Shown: positions 26,870 through 36,391, counted from the stretch's first letter. The stretch: DNA of 64,000 nucleotides from Betaproteobacteria bacterium (GCA_016711875.1 JADJSD010000001.1:1178001-1242000); one strand, 5' to 3'. Translations and numbers: made by a program. Notes: a model not told the origin generated them from the sequence alone.

Positions 26870-28903
26870 ATGCTGAACCCGCTTCTCGACTTCTCCGCCC
26901 TCCCGCGATTCGGCGACATCCGGCCCGAGCACGTCGCGCCCGCCCTGGACCAGCTCATCGGTGAAGGCCGTGCCACGATCGAGCGCCTGGCCACCGCCGC
27001 CGTCCCGCCCACGTGGGAGAACTTCGTCGAGCCCCTGGACGACGCCAACGAGCGCCTGGGCCGCGCGTGGTCGCAGGTGACGCACCTGAACTTCGTGGTG
27101 AACACGCCCGCCCTGCGCGAGGCCTACAACGCCGGCCTGCCGAAGGTGACGGAGTTCTTCACCGCCCAAGGGCAGGACCTGCGCCTCTTCTCCCGATTCC
27201 GTGCCCTCGCATCGAGCCCGGCCTTCTCGGCGCTCTCGTCCGCCCGTCGCCGTCACGTCGAGAACGAGCTGCGCGATTTCCGCCTGGGCGGGGCCGAACT
27301 GCCGGACGCCGGCAAGGCGCGCTTCAAGCAGTTGCAGGAAGAACTCGCGGGCCTCGCCGCGCGATTCCAGGACAACGTCCTCGACGCGACCAACGCCTTC
27401 TCGCACGTCGAGAAGGATCCCGCGAACGTCGCCGGCATCCCGGCGGACGTGCTCGAGGCCGCGAAGGCCCTGGCCGCCCAGGGCGGCGAGGAGGGCTGGA
27501 AATTCACGTTGCACGCGCCGAGCTACATGCCGGTGATGCAGTACGCCGACCACCGCCCGCTGCGCGAGCAGCTCTACCGCGCCTTCGTCACCCGGGCGGC
27601 CGAATTCGGAAAGCCCGAATGGGACAACGGCCCGCTCATCGGCCAGATCCTCGCGCGGCGCGAGGAGGCCGCGAAGCTCCTGGGCTTCGCCACCTTCGCC
27701 GAGGTCTCGCTCGCCACGAAGATGGCCGGCGCCCCCGCCGAAGTCGTCGCGTTCCTCGAGGACCTCGCCGCCCGCGCAAGGCCCCATGCCGAACGCGACA
27801 TGGCGCAGGTGCGTGCCCTCGCGCGGGACGAGCTGGGCCTTCCGGATATCTGCGCCTGGGACGTGGCCTGGGTGAGCGAGAAGCTGCGCCAGAAGCGCTA
27901 CTCCTTCTCCGAGAACGAGGTGAAGCAGTACTTCCCGGAGGACGTCGTGCTCGCGGGCCTCTTCCGCGTGATCGAGACGCTCTACGGCGTGAAGGTGAAG
28001 CCCGCGAAGGCGGCGTCCTGGCACCCCGACGCGCGGTTCTTCTCGATCGAGGACGCGAAGGGCGGCCTGGTCGGGCAGTTCTACCTCGACCTCTACGCGC
28101 GCGAGGGCAAGCGCAGCGGCGCCTGGATGGACGACGCCAGGAACCGCCGCCGTCTCGCCGCGCACGTGCAGACGCCCGTCGCGTTCCTCACCTGCAACTT
28201 CGCGGCGCCGGTGGGGGGGCGGACGGCGCTCTTCACGCACAGCGAGGTCATCACGCTCTTCCACGAGTTCGGCCACGGCCTGCACCAGATGCTCACGCGC
28301 GTGGAGGATCTCGGCGTCTCCGGCATCAACGGCGTGGAGTGGGACGCGGTCGAGCTTCCCTCGCAGTTCATGGAGAACTTCTGCTGGGAATGGGACGTGC
28401 TCGAGCACATGACGCGCCACGTGGGCACCGGCGAACCGCTGCCGCGCCCCCTTTTCGACAAGATGATCGCCGCCCGCAACTTCCAGAGCGGACTCGCGTT
28501 CCTGCGCCAGATCGAGTTCGCCCTTTTCGACATGCACCTGCACCACGATTTCGTCCCCGCGCGCGACTCCTGGCTCGGCCTGCTGCACCAGGTGCGCGAG
28601 CGCGTGGCCGTCATCCTGCCGCCCGCCTGGAACCGCTTCCCCTGCCAGTTCTCGCACATCTTCGGCGGCGGCTACGCGGCCGGCTACTACAGCTACAAGT
28701 GGGCCGAGGTGCTCTCGGCCGACGCCTTCGCGGCCTTCGAGGAGGAAGGCGTGCTCAACGGCAAGACGGGCGCGCGCTTCCGCGACGAGATTCTCGGCGT
28801 GGGCGGAAGCCGTCCCGCGATCGAGTCCTTCGTGGCCTTCCGCGGGCGCAAGCCCTCGATGGACGCCCTCCTGCGGCATAATGGAATGACGGCCACCGCT
28901 TGA
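26870..28903 (+). CDS. prlC: M3-family oligopeptidase A
   Basis: 677 residues, the usual length for oligopeptidase A. The zinc site is HEFGHGLHQML (about residues 465-475), with the third ligand Glu downstream in GINGVEWDAVELPSQF. The N-terminus LLDFSALPRFGDIRPEHVAPAL and the C-terminal SHIFGGGYAAGYYSYKWAE are typical of PrlC. It degrades short peptides in the cytoplasm, including cleaved signal peptides. Transcribed with yqgE-ruvX (31-base gap). Confidence 0.95.
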   Translation: MLNPLLDFSALPRFGDIRPEHVAPALDQLIGEGRATIERLATAAVPPTWENFVEPLDDANERLGRAWSQVTHLNFVVNTPALREAYNAGLPKVTEFFTAQGQDLRLFSRFRALASSPAFSALSSARRRHVENELRDFRLGGAELPDAGKARFKQLQEELAGLAARFQDNVLDATNAFSHVEKDPANVAGIPADVLEAAKALAAQGGEEGWKFTLHAPSYMPVMQYADHRPLREQLYRAFVTRAAEFGKPEWDNGPLIGQILARREEAAKLLGFATFAEVSLATKMAGAPAEVVAFLEDLAARARPHAERDMAQVRALARDELGLPDICAWDVAWVSEKLRQKRYSFSENEVKQYFPEDVVLAGLFRVIETLYGVKVKPAKAASWHPDARFFSIEDAKGGLVGQFYLDLYAREGKRSGAWMDDARNRRRLAAHVQTPVAFLTCNFAAPVGGRTALFTHSEVITLFHEFGHGLHQMLTRVEDLGVSGINGVEWDAVELPSQFMENFCWEWDVLEHMTRHVGTGEPLPRPLFDKMIAARNFQSGLAFLRQIEFALFDMHLHHDFVPARDSWLGLLHQVRERVAVILPPAWNRFPCQFSHIFGGGYAAGYYSYKWAEVLSADAFAAFEEEGVLNGKTGARFRDEILGVGGSRPAIESFVAFRGRKPSMDALLRHNGMTATA

Positions 28904-28917
28904 AGACGGAGGAGACC

Positions 28918-29505
28918 ATGAAAGCCATCCCGCGAATTGCCCTCGCGATCGCCGCGATCGCGCTCGTGCCCGTGTCGGCCGACGCGCAGACCGTGTACCG
29001 CTGGGTCGACAAGGCCGGCAAGGTCCACTACTCCGACCAGCCCCCGCCGGAGGATGTGAAGAACGTCCAGCAGAAGCGCGCGGGCGGCGGGAGCGCCGTC
29101 GAGGTCTCGCAGTTGCCCTATGCCACGCAGGTCGCCGCGCAGAAGAACCCCGTCGTCCTCTATGGCGCGCCGACGTGCGGCACGCCCTGCGAGCAGGGAC
29201 GCGCGGTGCTCGCCAAGCGCGGCATCCCGTTTTCCGAGAAGGACGTGAGCGCGAACGAAGCCGATGCCGAGGCGCTCAAGAAGCTCGTGGGCACGATGGA
29301 TGTCCCGGTGATCACCATCGGACAGAACAAGCTGAAGGGCTACGAGGAAGACACCTGGAACTCGGCGCTCGACGCCGCCGGCTATCCGCGCACGGCCCTT
29401 CCGGGCCAGCGCCTGCCGGTGCCGCCCAAGCCGCCGGCTCCCGCCGCGCCTGCTGCGCCCGCGACCGCCGCCCCCGCGGCTCCCGTCGCCGACGCGCCCA
29501 AGTAG
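28918..29505 (+). CDS. Exported DUF4124-glutaredoxin-like fusion protein
   Basis: 195 residues from the ATG at 28918, which has GGAGGAG just upstream; the earlier in-frame ATG at 28900 has no such site. A signal peptide ending SADAQ is followed by DUF4124 (TVYRWVDKAGKVHYSDQPPP). A thioredoxin-fold glutaredoxin-like domain (about 78-160) has VVLYGAPTCGTPCEQGRAVL and the cis-Pro strand MDVPVITIGQNKLKG. The redox pair is Cys87-Gly-Thr-Pro-Cys91, a CxxxC rather than the standard CxxC, so thiol chemistry may be altered. The tail is Pro/Ala-rich. Probably periplasmic; partner unknown. Confidence 0.8.
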   Translation: MKAIPRIALAIAAIALVPVSADAQTVYRWVDKAGKVHYSDQPPPEDVKNVQQKRAGGGSAVEVSQLPYATQVAAQKNPVVLYGAPTCGTPCEQGRAVLAKRGIPFSEKDVSANEADAEALKKLVGTMDVPVITIGQNKLKGYEEDTWNSALDAAGYPRTALPGQRLPVPPKPPAPAAPAAPATAAPAAPVADAPK

Positions 29506-29541
29506 CGCGGGCGCCGCACAGCGCCGGAAGGGAGGCCGGCC

Positions 29542-30309
29542 ATGCGAATCGCCACCTGGAACGTCAATTCGCTGAAGGTGCGCCTGCCGCACCTGGTCGA
29601 CTGGCTCGCGAAGCAGCAGCCGGATGCCCTGTGCCTGCAGGAAACCAAGTGCGAGGACGCCGCCTTCCCGGCCGCCGCGATCGAGGCCACGGGTTATCGC
29701 TGGGTGCACGACGGGCAGAAGACCTACAACGGCGTCGCCATCCTCGCGCGGCACGAGCTCGCGAACGTCTCGCGCGGCATTCCGGGGTTCGCGGACCTGC
29801 AGAAGCGCGTCATCGCCGCCGACGTGAACGGCGTGCGCATCGTGGGCGTCTACTGTCCCAACGGCCAGGCCGTGGGCTCGGAGAAATACGACTACAAGCT
29901 GCGCTGGTTCGAGGCGCTGGCCGGCTGGCTGCGCACGGAAATCGAGACGAGCCCGTCGCTCGCGCTCCTGGGCGACTTCAACGTGGCGCCGGAAGACCGC
30001 GACGTGCATGATCCCGACGCCTGGCGCGGGCAGGTCCTGTGCAGCGACGCGGAGCGCGCCGCCCTGAAGGCGCTCGCGGATCTCGGTCTCGCGGACGCCT
30101 TCCGCCTCTTCGAGCAGGCCGAGAAGTCGTACAGCTGGTGGGATTACCGCATGGCCGCCTTCCGCCGCAACCTCGGGCTTCGCATCGACCACATCCTGCT
30201 CTCGGGCCCGCTCGAGAGCCGCTGCCGCGCCTGCGTGATCGACGTGGAGCCGCGCAAGCTCGAGCGCCCGTCGGATCACGCGCCGGTCTACTGCGACCTG
30301 GAGGGATAG
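29542..30309 (+). CDS. xthA: Exodeoxyribonuclease III (AP endonuclease)
   Basis: 255 residues with GGGAGG ahead of the ATG. Motifs of the Exo III family in order: RIATWNVNSLKVRL, LCLQETKCED (metal Glu), GVYCPNGQAVGSEKYDYKL, LLGDFNVAPEDRDVHDP (Asp/Asn) and LRIDHILLS with RPSDHAPV (catalytic His). It repairs abasic sites and removes 3' blocks in DNA. Length is normal. Confidence 0.95.
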   Translation: MRIATWNVNSLKVRLPHLVDWLAKQQPDALCLQETKCEDAAFPAAAIEATGYRWVHDGQKTYNGVAILARHELANVSRGIPGFADLQKRVIAADVNGVRIVGVYCPNGQAVGSEKYDYKLRWFEALAGWLRTEIETSPSLALLGDFNVAPEDRDVHDPDAWRGQVLCSDAERAALKALADLGLADAFRLFEQAEKSYSWWDYRMAAFRRNLGLRIDHILLSGPLESRCRACVIDVEPRKLERPSDHAPVYCDLEG

Positions 30310-30316
30310 GGCGGCG

Positions 30317-32920
30317 ATGGCGGCGAGGCCTTCCGCGCGCGAGGACGAGCGCCTTGCGCGGCTCGCGGGCTACCGCATCCTCGGCACGCCGCCCGAACCG
30401 GTGTTCGACGATCTCGTTCGCCGGGCGCAGGAGGCGCTGCACGCCCCGATGGCCTGGCTTTCCTTCCACGACGGCCAGCGCGAATGGGTGAAGGCCGGCA
30501 TCGGCATCGCCTTCAAGGACCTGCCCGGTCGCCGCTCCCTCGTCTTCGGCGCGGGGCTTCCCACCCGTTTCGTCGAGATCGAGGACGCGCGCGAATCCCC
30601 GCTCGCCGCGCACGGTCTCGTGACGGGCGACCCGCGCGTGCGTTTCCTCGCCGTCGCGCCGCTCTCCACGAGCGACGGCCATGCCCTCGGGGCGCTGGTG
30701 GTGGCCGATCGAGTCTCGCGCCGGCTCCAGCCGGCCGAGCGCACGGCGTTCGAGAACCTCGCCACGCTCGCCATGGCACGCCTCGAGGCGCGAGCGGGCG
30801 TGGCGCCGGGCGTCGACGCGCTCGCCGTTTCGCACCGCGCCGAGGAACTCGAGGACCTGCTCGCCAAGGAGCGCGAGTTCACGGAGGCGGTGATCGAGAG
30901 CCTGCCGGGCGCGTTCCTGCTTTTCTCGGCGGAAGGCGAGATGCTCCGCTGGAACGCGCGCCTGCAGGCGGCCACCGGCTATTCGAGCCTCGAGATCGCC
31001 GCCCTGAACCCCCGGGACCTCGTCGCGCCGGCCGACCGCGCGGTGCTCGAGCTTGCCATCCGCGAAGCGCTCGAGTCGGGCCGCGAGTCGAACGTCGAGG
31101 TGCCGATGCTCGACAAGGCGGGCACGGCGAGGCCGTACGCGTTCGGTTGCCGCCCGGTGCGCATCGCGGGCGAGGCCTGCGTGCTCGCCACGGGTCGCGA
31201 CATCACGGAAAGGAAGCGCGCCGAGGAGCGCACGCTGCGCGACAAGGAGCGCCTGGACCTCGCGCTCACCGGCTCGCGCCTCGCCCTCTGGGACTGGGAC
31301 CTCGCGACCAACCGCATCTTCTTCAGCGAAGGCTGGGCGATGCTGCTGGGCGAGCCCACCCGCGAGACGACGCTGCCGGCCGAGCAGATCCGCGCCTGGA
31401 ACCACCCCGAGGACCGGACGATCTTCGAGGCCGCCATCGCAAACGCGGTGCAGGGCGTGAGCGAGGCCTTCGAATGCGAGTATCGCGTGCGCCACGCCTC
31501 GGGCGACTGGATCTGGATCCACTCGCGCGGCAAGGTCACCCAGCGGGGGCCGGACGGCCGGGCCCTTCGCATGACGGGCACCTCAACCAACGTCACCAAG
31601 CGCAAGGAGGCCGAGGAGCGCGCCGAGTACCTCGCCACCCGCGACGCGCTCACGGGGCTCCCGAACCGCGTGCTGCTGCACGACCGCCTCGAGCAGGCGA
31701 TCGTGGGGGCCGCGCGCGGTCGCACGAGCTTCGCCTTCATGTTCATCGACCTGGATCGCTTCAAGACGATCAACGACTCGCTCGGGCACGACGTCGGCGA
31801 CGAACTGCTCAAGCGCGTCGCCGCCCGCCTCACCGCCTGCGTGCGGGCCTCGGACACCGTGGCGAGGCTGGGCGGCGACGAGTTCGCCGTCATCGTGGAG
31901 AGCCTGCGGGACGTGGATGACGAAGGCGCCCGGCAGGTGGCCGAGAAGATGATCCTCGCCATGGCCTCGCCCATGCTGGTCGGCAACCAGCACCTCAACA
32001 CCTCGTGCTCCATCGGCATCGGCGTCTACCCGGCCGACGGCAAGGACAGCGCCACGCTCATGAAGCACGCCGACGTGGCGATGTACTACGCCAAGGAAAA
32101 GGGCCGCAACAACTTCCAGTTCTTCTCGGCCGAGATGAACCAGCGCGCCCAGGAGAGATTGTCGATCGAGAACTACCTGCGGCTCGCCCTGCGCCGCGGC
32201 GAGCTGCAGCTGCACTACCAGCCGCGCATCCGCGTGGACGACGGCACCGTGGTCGCGGTCGAGGCGCTCATCCGCTGGATGCACCCCCGGCGAGGCCTCC
32301 TCGCGCCCGGCAAGTTCATCGACGTGGCCGAGGACTCGGGCCTCATCGTGCCCATGGGCGAGTGGGTGCTCGAGAAGTCCTGCCAGCAGCTGCGCGAGTG
32401 GCAGCGGCGCCTGGGGAGGCCCCTCAAGCTTTCGGTGAACCTCTCGGTGAGCCAGGTGAGCGACGGCGAGCGTCTCTACCGCGCGGTGGCGGGCGCGGTG
32501 AGCCGGGCGGGCATCGACCCGGCCACGCTCGAGCTCGAGCTCACGGAGAGCCTGCTCATGCAGAACGTCGCCGAGAAGGCCGCGCTCCTCAACCGGCTGG
32601 GGGAGCTGGGCGTGGGCCTCGCGATCGACGATTTCGGGACGGGCTACTCGTCGCTTTCCTACCTGAAGAAGCTGCCCGTGGACGCGATCAAGATCGACAG
32701 CTCGTTCGTGAGCGACATCGGGCGCGACCCCAACGACGAGGCGATCATCCGCGCCATCATCGCGATGGCGCATTCGCTCAAGCTGTCCGTGGTGGCCGAG
32801 GGCGTGGAAACCGATTCGCAGCTCGCGGTGCTGGTGGGCCTGGGCTGCGACGAGTACCAGGGCTTTCTCGCGAGCCCGGCGCTGCCGCCCGCGGAGTTCG
32901 AACGGCGGTATGTGAAGTAA
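30317..32920 (+). CDS. GAF-PAS-PAS-GGDEF-EAL cyclic-di-GMP signalling protein
   Basis: 867 residues. Domains in order: GAF (about 25-160), PAS (190-300, ending TGRDITERKRAEER), PAS/PAC (305-430, ending TGTSTNVTKRKEAEERA), GGDEF (440-600) and EAL (610-867). The GGDEF active site is RLGGDEFAV (about 519), with an RxxD inhibitory site (RASD) five residues before it. The EAL site is intact: VEALIRWMHP (about 649), ELELTESLL, IDDFGTGYSSLSYLKKL and VVAEGVET. Both cyclase and phosphodiesterase could therefore work. No membrane segment, so it is cytoplasmic, sensing a small ligand, redox or light through GAF/PAS. It begins 7 bases after xthA. Confidence 0.93.
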   Translation: MAARPSAREDERLARLAGYRILGTPPEPVFDDLVRRAQEALHAPMAWLSFHDGQREWVKAGIGIAFKDLPGRRSLVFGAGLPTRFVEIEDARESPLAAHGLVTGDPRVRFLAVAPLSTSDGHALGALVVADRVSRRLQPAERTAFENLATLAMARLEARAGVAPGVDALAVSHRAEELEDLLAKEREFTEAVIESLPGAFLLFSAEGEMLRWNARLQAATGYSSLEIAALNPRDLVAPADRAVLELAIREALESGRESNVEVPMLDKAGTARPYAFGCRPVRIAGEACVLATGRDITERKRAEERTLRDKERLDLALTGSRLALWDWDLATNRIFFSEGWAMLLGEPTRETTLPAEQIRAWNHPEDRTIFEAAIANAVQGVSEAFECEYRVRHASGDWIWIHSRGKVTQRGPDGRALRMTGTSTNVTKRKEAEERAEYLATRDALTGLPNRVLLHDRLEQAIVGAARGRTSFAFMFIDLDRFKTINDSLGHDVGDELLKRVAARLTACVRASDTVARLGGDEFAVIVESLRDVDDEGARQVAEKMILAMASPMLVGNQHLNTSCSIGIGVYPADGKDSATLMKHADVAMYYAKEKGRNNFQFFSAEMNQRAQERLSIENYLRLALRRGELQLHYQPRIRVDDGTVVAVEALIRWMHPRRGLLAPGKFIDVAEDSGLIVPMGEWVLEKSCQQLREWQRRLGRPLKLSVNLSVSQVSDGERLYRAVAGAVSRAGIDPATLELELTESLLMQNVAEKAALLNRLGELGVGLAIDDFGTGYSSLSYLKKLPVDAIKIDSSFVSDIGRDPNDEAIIRAIIAMAHSLKLSVVAEGVETDSQLAVLVGLGCDEYQGFLASPALPPAEFERRYVK

Positions 32921-32991
32921 CGGGTCGCAGCTTCCGCTGTCCGATGGCGTTGAACGGCGGCTTGCCGTCCGTTCGAGCGCCGTTCCCGCTG

Positions 32992-33011
32992 ACCGGGGCT
33001 GCCGCCCCGGT
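32992..33011. terminator. Hairpin between convergent GGDEF-EAL gene and ntrC
   Basis: ACCGGGGC and GCCCCGGT form a perfect 8-bp stem with a four-base loop in the 92-base convergent spacer. There is no T run on either side, so it is a candidate bidirectional or factor-assisted terminator only. Confidence 0.45.
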
Positions 33012-33012
33012 A

Positions 33013-34410
33013 CTATTTGTCGATGCGCAGCTCCTGCACCTTGCGCGTGAGCGTGTTCCGCCCGATCCCCAGCAACCCCGCCGCCTCGATCCGCCGCCCG
33101 CCGGTATGCGCGAGCGCCCGCGTGATGAGCGCCGTCTCGAAATCGCGCGTGAGCGGATCCGCGATGCCGCTCTCGCCGCGCGCCAGTCGCGCCGTCACCT
33201 CGCGCTCCAGCGCGTCCTTCCAGGTGCCGGATTCGCCCGCGCTGCCGGCGGCCTGGGTCTCGCCGCGCACGTCCGGCGGCAGGTCCGCGACGTCCACCAC
33301 CTGGCCCGGCGCCATCACCGTCACCCAGTGGCAGAGGTTCTCGAGCTGGCGCACGTTGCCGGGCAGGTCCTGCGCGGCGAGGAACTGCATCGCCGCCTCG
33401 GTGAGGCGCTTCACTTCGACGCCGAGTTCGCGCGCGCTCTTCGCCAGGAAGTGGCGGGCGAGCACGGGGATGTCGTCGCGCCGCTCCCTCAGGCTCGGCA
33501 GGCGCAGGCGGATCACGTTGAGCCGGTGGTAGAGGTCCTCGCGGAAGAGGCCCTGCTTCACGCGCGCCTCGAGGTCCTGGTGCGTCGCCGCGATGACGCG
33601 CACGTTGGCGGTGAGGGGCGTGTGCCCGCCCACGCGGTAGAACTGGCCATCGGAGAGCACGCGCAGCAATCGCGTCTGCAAGTCCGGCGGCATGTCGCCG
33701 ATCTCGTCGAGGAAGAGCGTGCCGCCGTCGGCCTGCTCGAAGCGGCCGCGCCGCATGGCCTGCGCGCCGGTGAAGGCGCCGCGTTCGTGGCCGAAGAGCT
33801 CGCTCTCCAGCAGGTCCTTCGGGATGGCCGCGGTGTTGATGGCGATGAAGGCGCGCGCGGCACGCGGGCTGTGGCGGTGCAGGGCGCGCGCCACGAGCTC
33901 CTTGCCGGTGCCGGACTCGCCCGTGATGAGCACGGTGGCGTGCGACTGGGCGAGGCGGCCGATGGCGCGGAAGACCTCCTGCATCGCGGGGGCCTGGCCG
34001 ATGATCTCCGGGGTGTCGCCCCCCTCGGCGGGCGCCTCGACCTGGCGGCGGCTCTCTTCCATGGCGCGGCGCACGAGTTCCACCGCGTGGTCCACGTCGA
34101 AGGGCTTGGGCAGGTACTCGAACGCCCCGCCCTGGAAGGCGGCCACGGCGCTTTCGAGATCCGAGTAGGCCGTCATGATGATGACGGGCGTCTGCGGAAG
34201 CCGCTCCTTGAGCGCCTGCATGAACGCGAGGCCGGACACGCCGGGCATGCGGATGTCGCTCACCACGACCTGGGGCGGCTCGTCGGCGAGATGTTCGAGG
34301 GCCTCGCCGGCCGAGGCATACGCGCGGAAGTCGATTCCCTCGCGGCCCAGGGCCTTCTCGAACACCCAACGGATCGAGCGGTCGTCGTCGATGATCCAGA
34401 CGGGTTTCAT
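33013..34410 (-). CDS. ntrC: Nitrogen regulation response regulator NR(I)
   Basis: 465 residues. The receiver domain has the acidic pocket DDD (8-10), phospho-acceptor Asp52 (VVVSDIRMPG) and a KPF signature. The sigma-54 AAA+ domain has Walker A GESGTGKE, the sigma-54 contact loop GAFTGA (in HERGAFTGAQAMRRGRFEQA), Walker B GGTLFLDEIGDMP and an intact arginine-finger region. The C-terminal Fis-type helix-turn-helix is RRIEAAGLLGIGRNTLTRK. NtrC activates sigma-54 promoters under nitrogen limitation. Its likely target, glnA, is 3 kb upstream on the same strand with matching sites. The start overlaps the ntrB stop by ATGA. Confidence 0.96.
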   Translation of the reverse strand: MKPVWIIDDDRSIRWVFEKALGREGIDFRAYASAGEALEHLADEPPQVVVSDIRMPGVSGLAFMQALKERLPQTPVIIMTAYSDLESAVAAFQGGAFEYLPKPFDVDHAVELVRRAMEESRRQVEAPAEGGDTPEIIGQAPAMQEVFRAIGRLAQSHATVLITGESGTGKELVARALHRHSPRAARAFIAINTAAIPKDLLESELFGHERGAFTGAQAMRRGRFEQADGGTLFLDEIGDMPPDLQTRLLRVLSDGQFYRVGGHTPLTANVRVIAATHQDLEARVKQGLFREDLYHRLNVIRLRLPSLRERRDDIPVLARHFLAKSARELGVEVKRLTEAAMQFLAAQDLPGNVRQLENLCHWVTVMAPGQVVDVADLPPDVRGETQAAGSAGESGTWKDALEREVTARLARGESGIADPLTRDFETALITRALAHTGGRRIEAAGLLGIGRNTLTRKVQELRIDK

Positions 34411-35492
34411 GGCTTGTCGCTTTCCGATGGCGGGCGCGCGAGACCCGCTTCCGCGGGGTTGCGAACCGGCAGGAGGATGGTGAAGCAGGTGCGGCCGGGG
34501 GCGCTCTCGAACTCGATGAGCCCCTGGTGCTGGTGGACGTAGCTCTGCGCGAGAGACAGGCCCAGCCCGGAGCCGCCTTCGCGGCCGGTGACGAGCGGGT
34601 AGAAGATCTTGTCGGCGAGGTTCTCGGGCACGCCGGGCCCGTTGTCCTCGATCTCGACGGCGACGGCGAGGCGGTAGCGGGCCTTCGCGATCGTGACCTG
34701 CCGCGCCACGCGCGTGCGGAAGGCGATCTGGCCGCGGCCGTTCATCGCCTGCGCGGCGTTGCGCGCGACGTTGAGCACCGCCTGGATGAGGCTTTCCTTG
34801 TCGCCGGGCAGGTCGGGAAGGCTCACGTCGTAGTCCCGGCGTACCGCGAGGACTTCCGGGTGCTCGGCGAGCACGAGGGTGCGTACGCGCTCCATCACCT
34901 CGTGCACGTTGATCATCTCGATCTGCGGCAGGCGGCTCTGCGTGAGCAGGCGGTTCATGAGCGACTGCAACCGGTCCGCTTCCTTCACGATCACCTGCGT
35001 GAACTCGCGCAGCTCCGGCCCGGGCAGTTCCCTTTCGAGCAGTTGTGCCGCGCCACGGATTCCGCCCAGCGGGTTCTTGATCTCGTGGGCGAGGTTGCGG
35101 ATCAGCTCGCGGTTGGCCTGCTGGTGCTCGACGAGCTTCGCCTCGCGCGCGATGCGGATCTGCTGGTCGAGCTCGCGCAGCTCCAGCAGGAGACGCGCGG
35201 GTTCTTCCATGATCGGCACGGCCACGCAGCCCAGCGTGACGGGCTGGCCCGCGATCTCGAGCGTGAGCTCGTTCTCCGAGAAACCCGCATCGTCGGCCAC
35301 GGCCTGGGCCAGCCGCTTCGCGAACCGCGCGTTGCCGGGCACCACGCGCTCGAACGACGCACCGAGCAGGTGCTTGCGTCCGTGGGCGAGGAGCGTTTCG
35401 GCGGCGGGATTGGCGTAGGTCACTTGGAGAGCCTCGTCGAGCATGAGCACGGCGGTCGAGAGAAGCTCGAGACCGGGAAACGGCTGCGTCAC
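34407..35492 (-). CDS. ntrB: Nitrogen regulation sensor histidine kinase NR(II)
   Basis: 361 residues from a GTG at 35492 (GTGACGCAG), with GGGGAG upstream. A PAS domain (about 10-115) starts LLSTAVLMLDEALQVTYANP. The H-box is LAHEIKNPLGGIRGAAQLLE. The ATPase part has NVARNAAQAM, EDNGPGVPENLADKIFYPL and GREGGSGLGLSLA. No membrane segments, as expected for cytoplasmic NtrB, which phosphorylates or dephosphorylates NtrC under PII control. An upstream extension of the frame is Arg-rich shadow sequence and is not included. Confidence 0.94.
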   Translation of the reverse strand: MTQPFPGLELLSTAVLMLDEALQVTYANPAAETLLAHGRKHLLGASFERVVPGNARFAKRLAQAVADDAGFSENELTLEIAGQPVTLGCVAVPIMEEPARLLLELRELDQQIRIAREAKLVEHQQANRELIRNLAHEIKNPLGGIRGAAQLLERELPGPELREFTQVIVKEADRLQSLMNRLLTQSRLPQIEMINVHEVMERVRTLVLAEHPEVLAVRRDYDVSLPDLPGDKESLIQAVLNVARNAAQAMNGRGQIAFRTRVARQVTIAKARYRLAVAVEIEDNGPGVPENLADKIFYPLVTGREGGSGLGLSLAQSYVHQHQGLIEFESAPGRTCFTILLPVRNPAEAGLARPPSESDKP

Positions 35493-35589
35493 GACCGTGC
35501 GCTCCCCGGGGAAAAAGCAAGAGGCGCGCCAGCGCCGGACAGGGGCGCGACGCGGGAGTGGAAATGCGGGAAAGCGGAAGCGGGAGAAG

Positions 35590-36216
35590 CTAGGGCTTGA
35601 GCGCGCCGAGTTCCTTGCGCAGCGCCTCGACGTTCTTCTCGTGCTCCGAGACCGACGCCTGAAGCCCGCGGATGCGGCCCGAGGCCCGCTCGATCGCCGC
35701 GCGCATCTCGGCCTGCTGGGCCGGCGTGGGCTCCTGCGCCTGCTGCGCGACACGCACCGCCGCGATGAGCGTGGGGTTCTGCTGCTCGTCGCGCAGGCGG
35801 TCGCGCGCCTCCATCAGCGTGCGCTCCTCCTGCCGCAGCTCTTCCTCGAGGATCCGGCGCCGCGTGTCGTCGCGGCCCCTCTGCGTGTTCGGATCGATCG
35901 AGGCCACGGTCGCATTGGCCGTGCTCGGCAGGGGAAGCGTGCGCGGCGTCACGGTCGCGACGCTGGGGGCCTTGGCGGCGGGCTTGTCGAGCACCGCGCT
36001 TGCCGACAGGGTCGATGCCGGTGCACCGGGCGTGGCCCGCGGGGCGAGCGGCGGAATCGTCGAGATCGGGTCGAGCTCCATCAGCACCGCGCCCTTGATG
36101 GGGCGGTTCGAATAGGTCACGCGACCGCTTTCGTCCACGTGCTTCCAGATCTGCGTCTGCGCGATCGCCAGCGGCGAGAGAATTCCCAAGGCGGCGGCAA
36201 TCCAAACGGCTCTCAT
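35590..36216 (-). CDS. Exported DUF4124 protein with C-terminal coiled coil
   Basis: 208 residues. A signal peptide (MRAVWIAAALGILSPLAIAQ) leads into DUF4124 (TQIWKHVDESGRVTYSNRPI). An Ala/Pro/Thr-rich linker follows, then a charged coiled coil (about 115-205, e.g. RRRILEEELRQEERTLMEAR). DUF4124 is a short beta domain of unknown role found mostly in proteobacterial exported proteins. It sits between glnA and ntrB on the same strand, as in several related genomes, but a role in nitrogen control is not shown. Confidence 0.8.
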   Translation of the reverse strand: MRAVWIAAALGILSPLAIAQTQIWKHVDESGRVTYSNRPIKGAVLMELDPISTIPPLAPRATPGAPASTLSASAVLDKPAAKAPSVATVTPRTLPLPSTANATVASIDPNTQRGRDDTRRRILEEELRQEERTLMEARDRLRDEQQNPTLIAAVRVAQQAQEPTPAQQAEMRAAIERASGRIRGLQASVSEHEKNVEALRKELGALKP

Positions 36217-36311
36217 GACGCGGTCCCTTCGACGTCGGGGGAGGGTCAGGATAGGGATCGGCCATGGAAAAAGTCAACGAGATCAAAGGCCTGAGGGAAA
36301 ATGGCCCCATG

Positions 36312-36343
36312 GCTTGTGGTTTGGCGGACGGCAGACCACAAGC
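36312..36343. repeat. Inverted repeat downstream of glnA
   Basis: GCTTGTGGT at 36312-36320 and ACCACAAGC at 36335-36343 are perfect 9-base inverted arms with a 14-base loop, just beyond the glnA terminator in the glnA direction and before the DUF4124 gene. It could be an RNA hairpin or a protein-binding site. Confidence 0.5.
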
Positions 36344-36365
36344 GCGGGCGGCGGGGCGGAAAAGA

Positions 36366-36391
36366 AAAGGGGCGGCGGGTGCCGCCCCTTT
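36366..36391 (-). terminator. glnA rho-independent terminator
   Basis: AAAGGGGCGGC and GCCGCCCCTTT make a perfect 11-bp stem with a four-base loop. Reading on the minus strand it lies 18 bases after the glnA stop and is followed by CTTTTCTTTT-like sequence, so transcription of glnA should largely end here, separating it from the DUF4124-ntrBC genes. Confidence 0.85.

Noticed and set aside
35493..35753. N-terminal extension of ntrB
   Set aside because: The added residues are Arg/Ser-rich shadow sequence. The GTG at 35492 has a good ribosome site and fits NtrB length.
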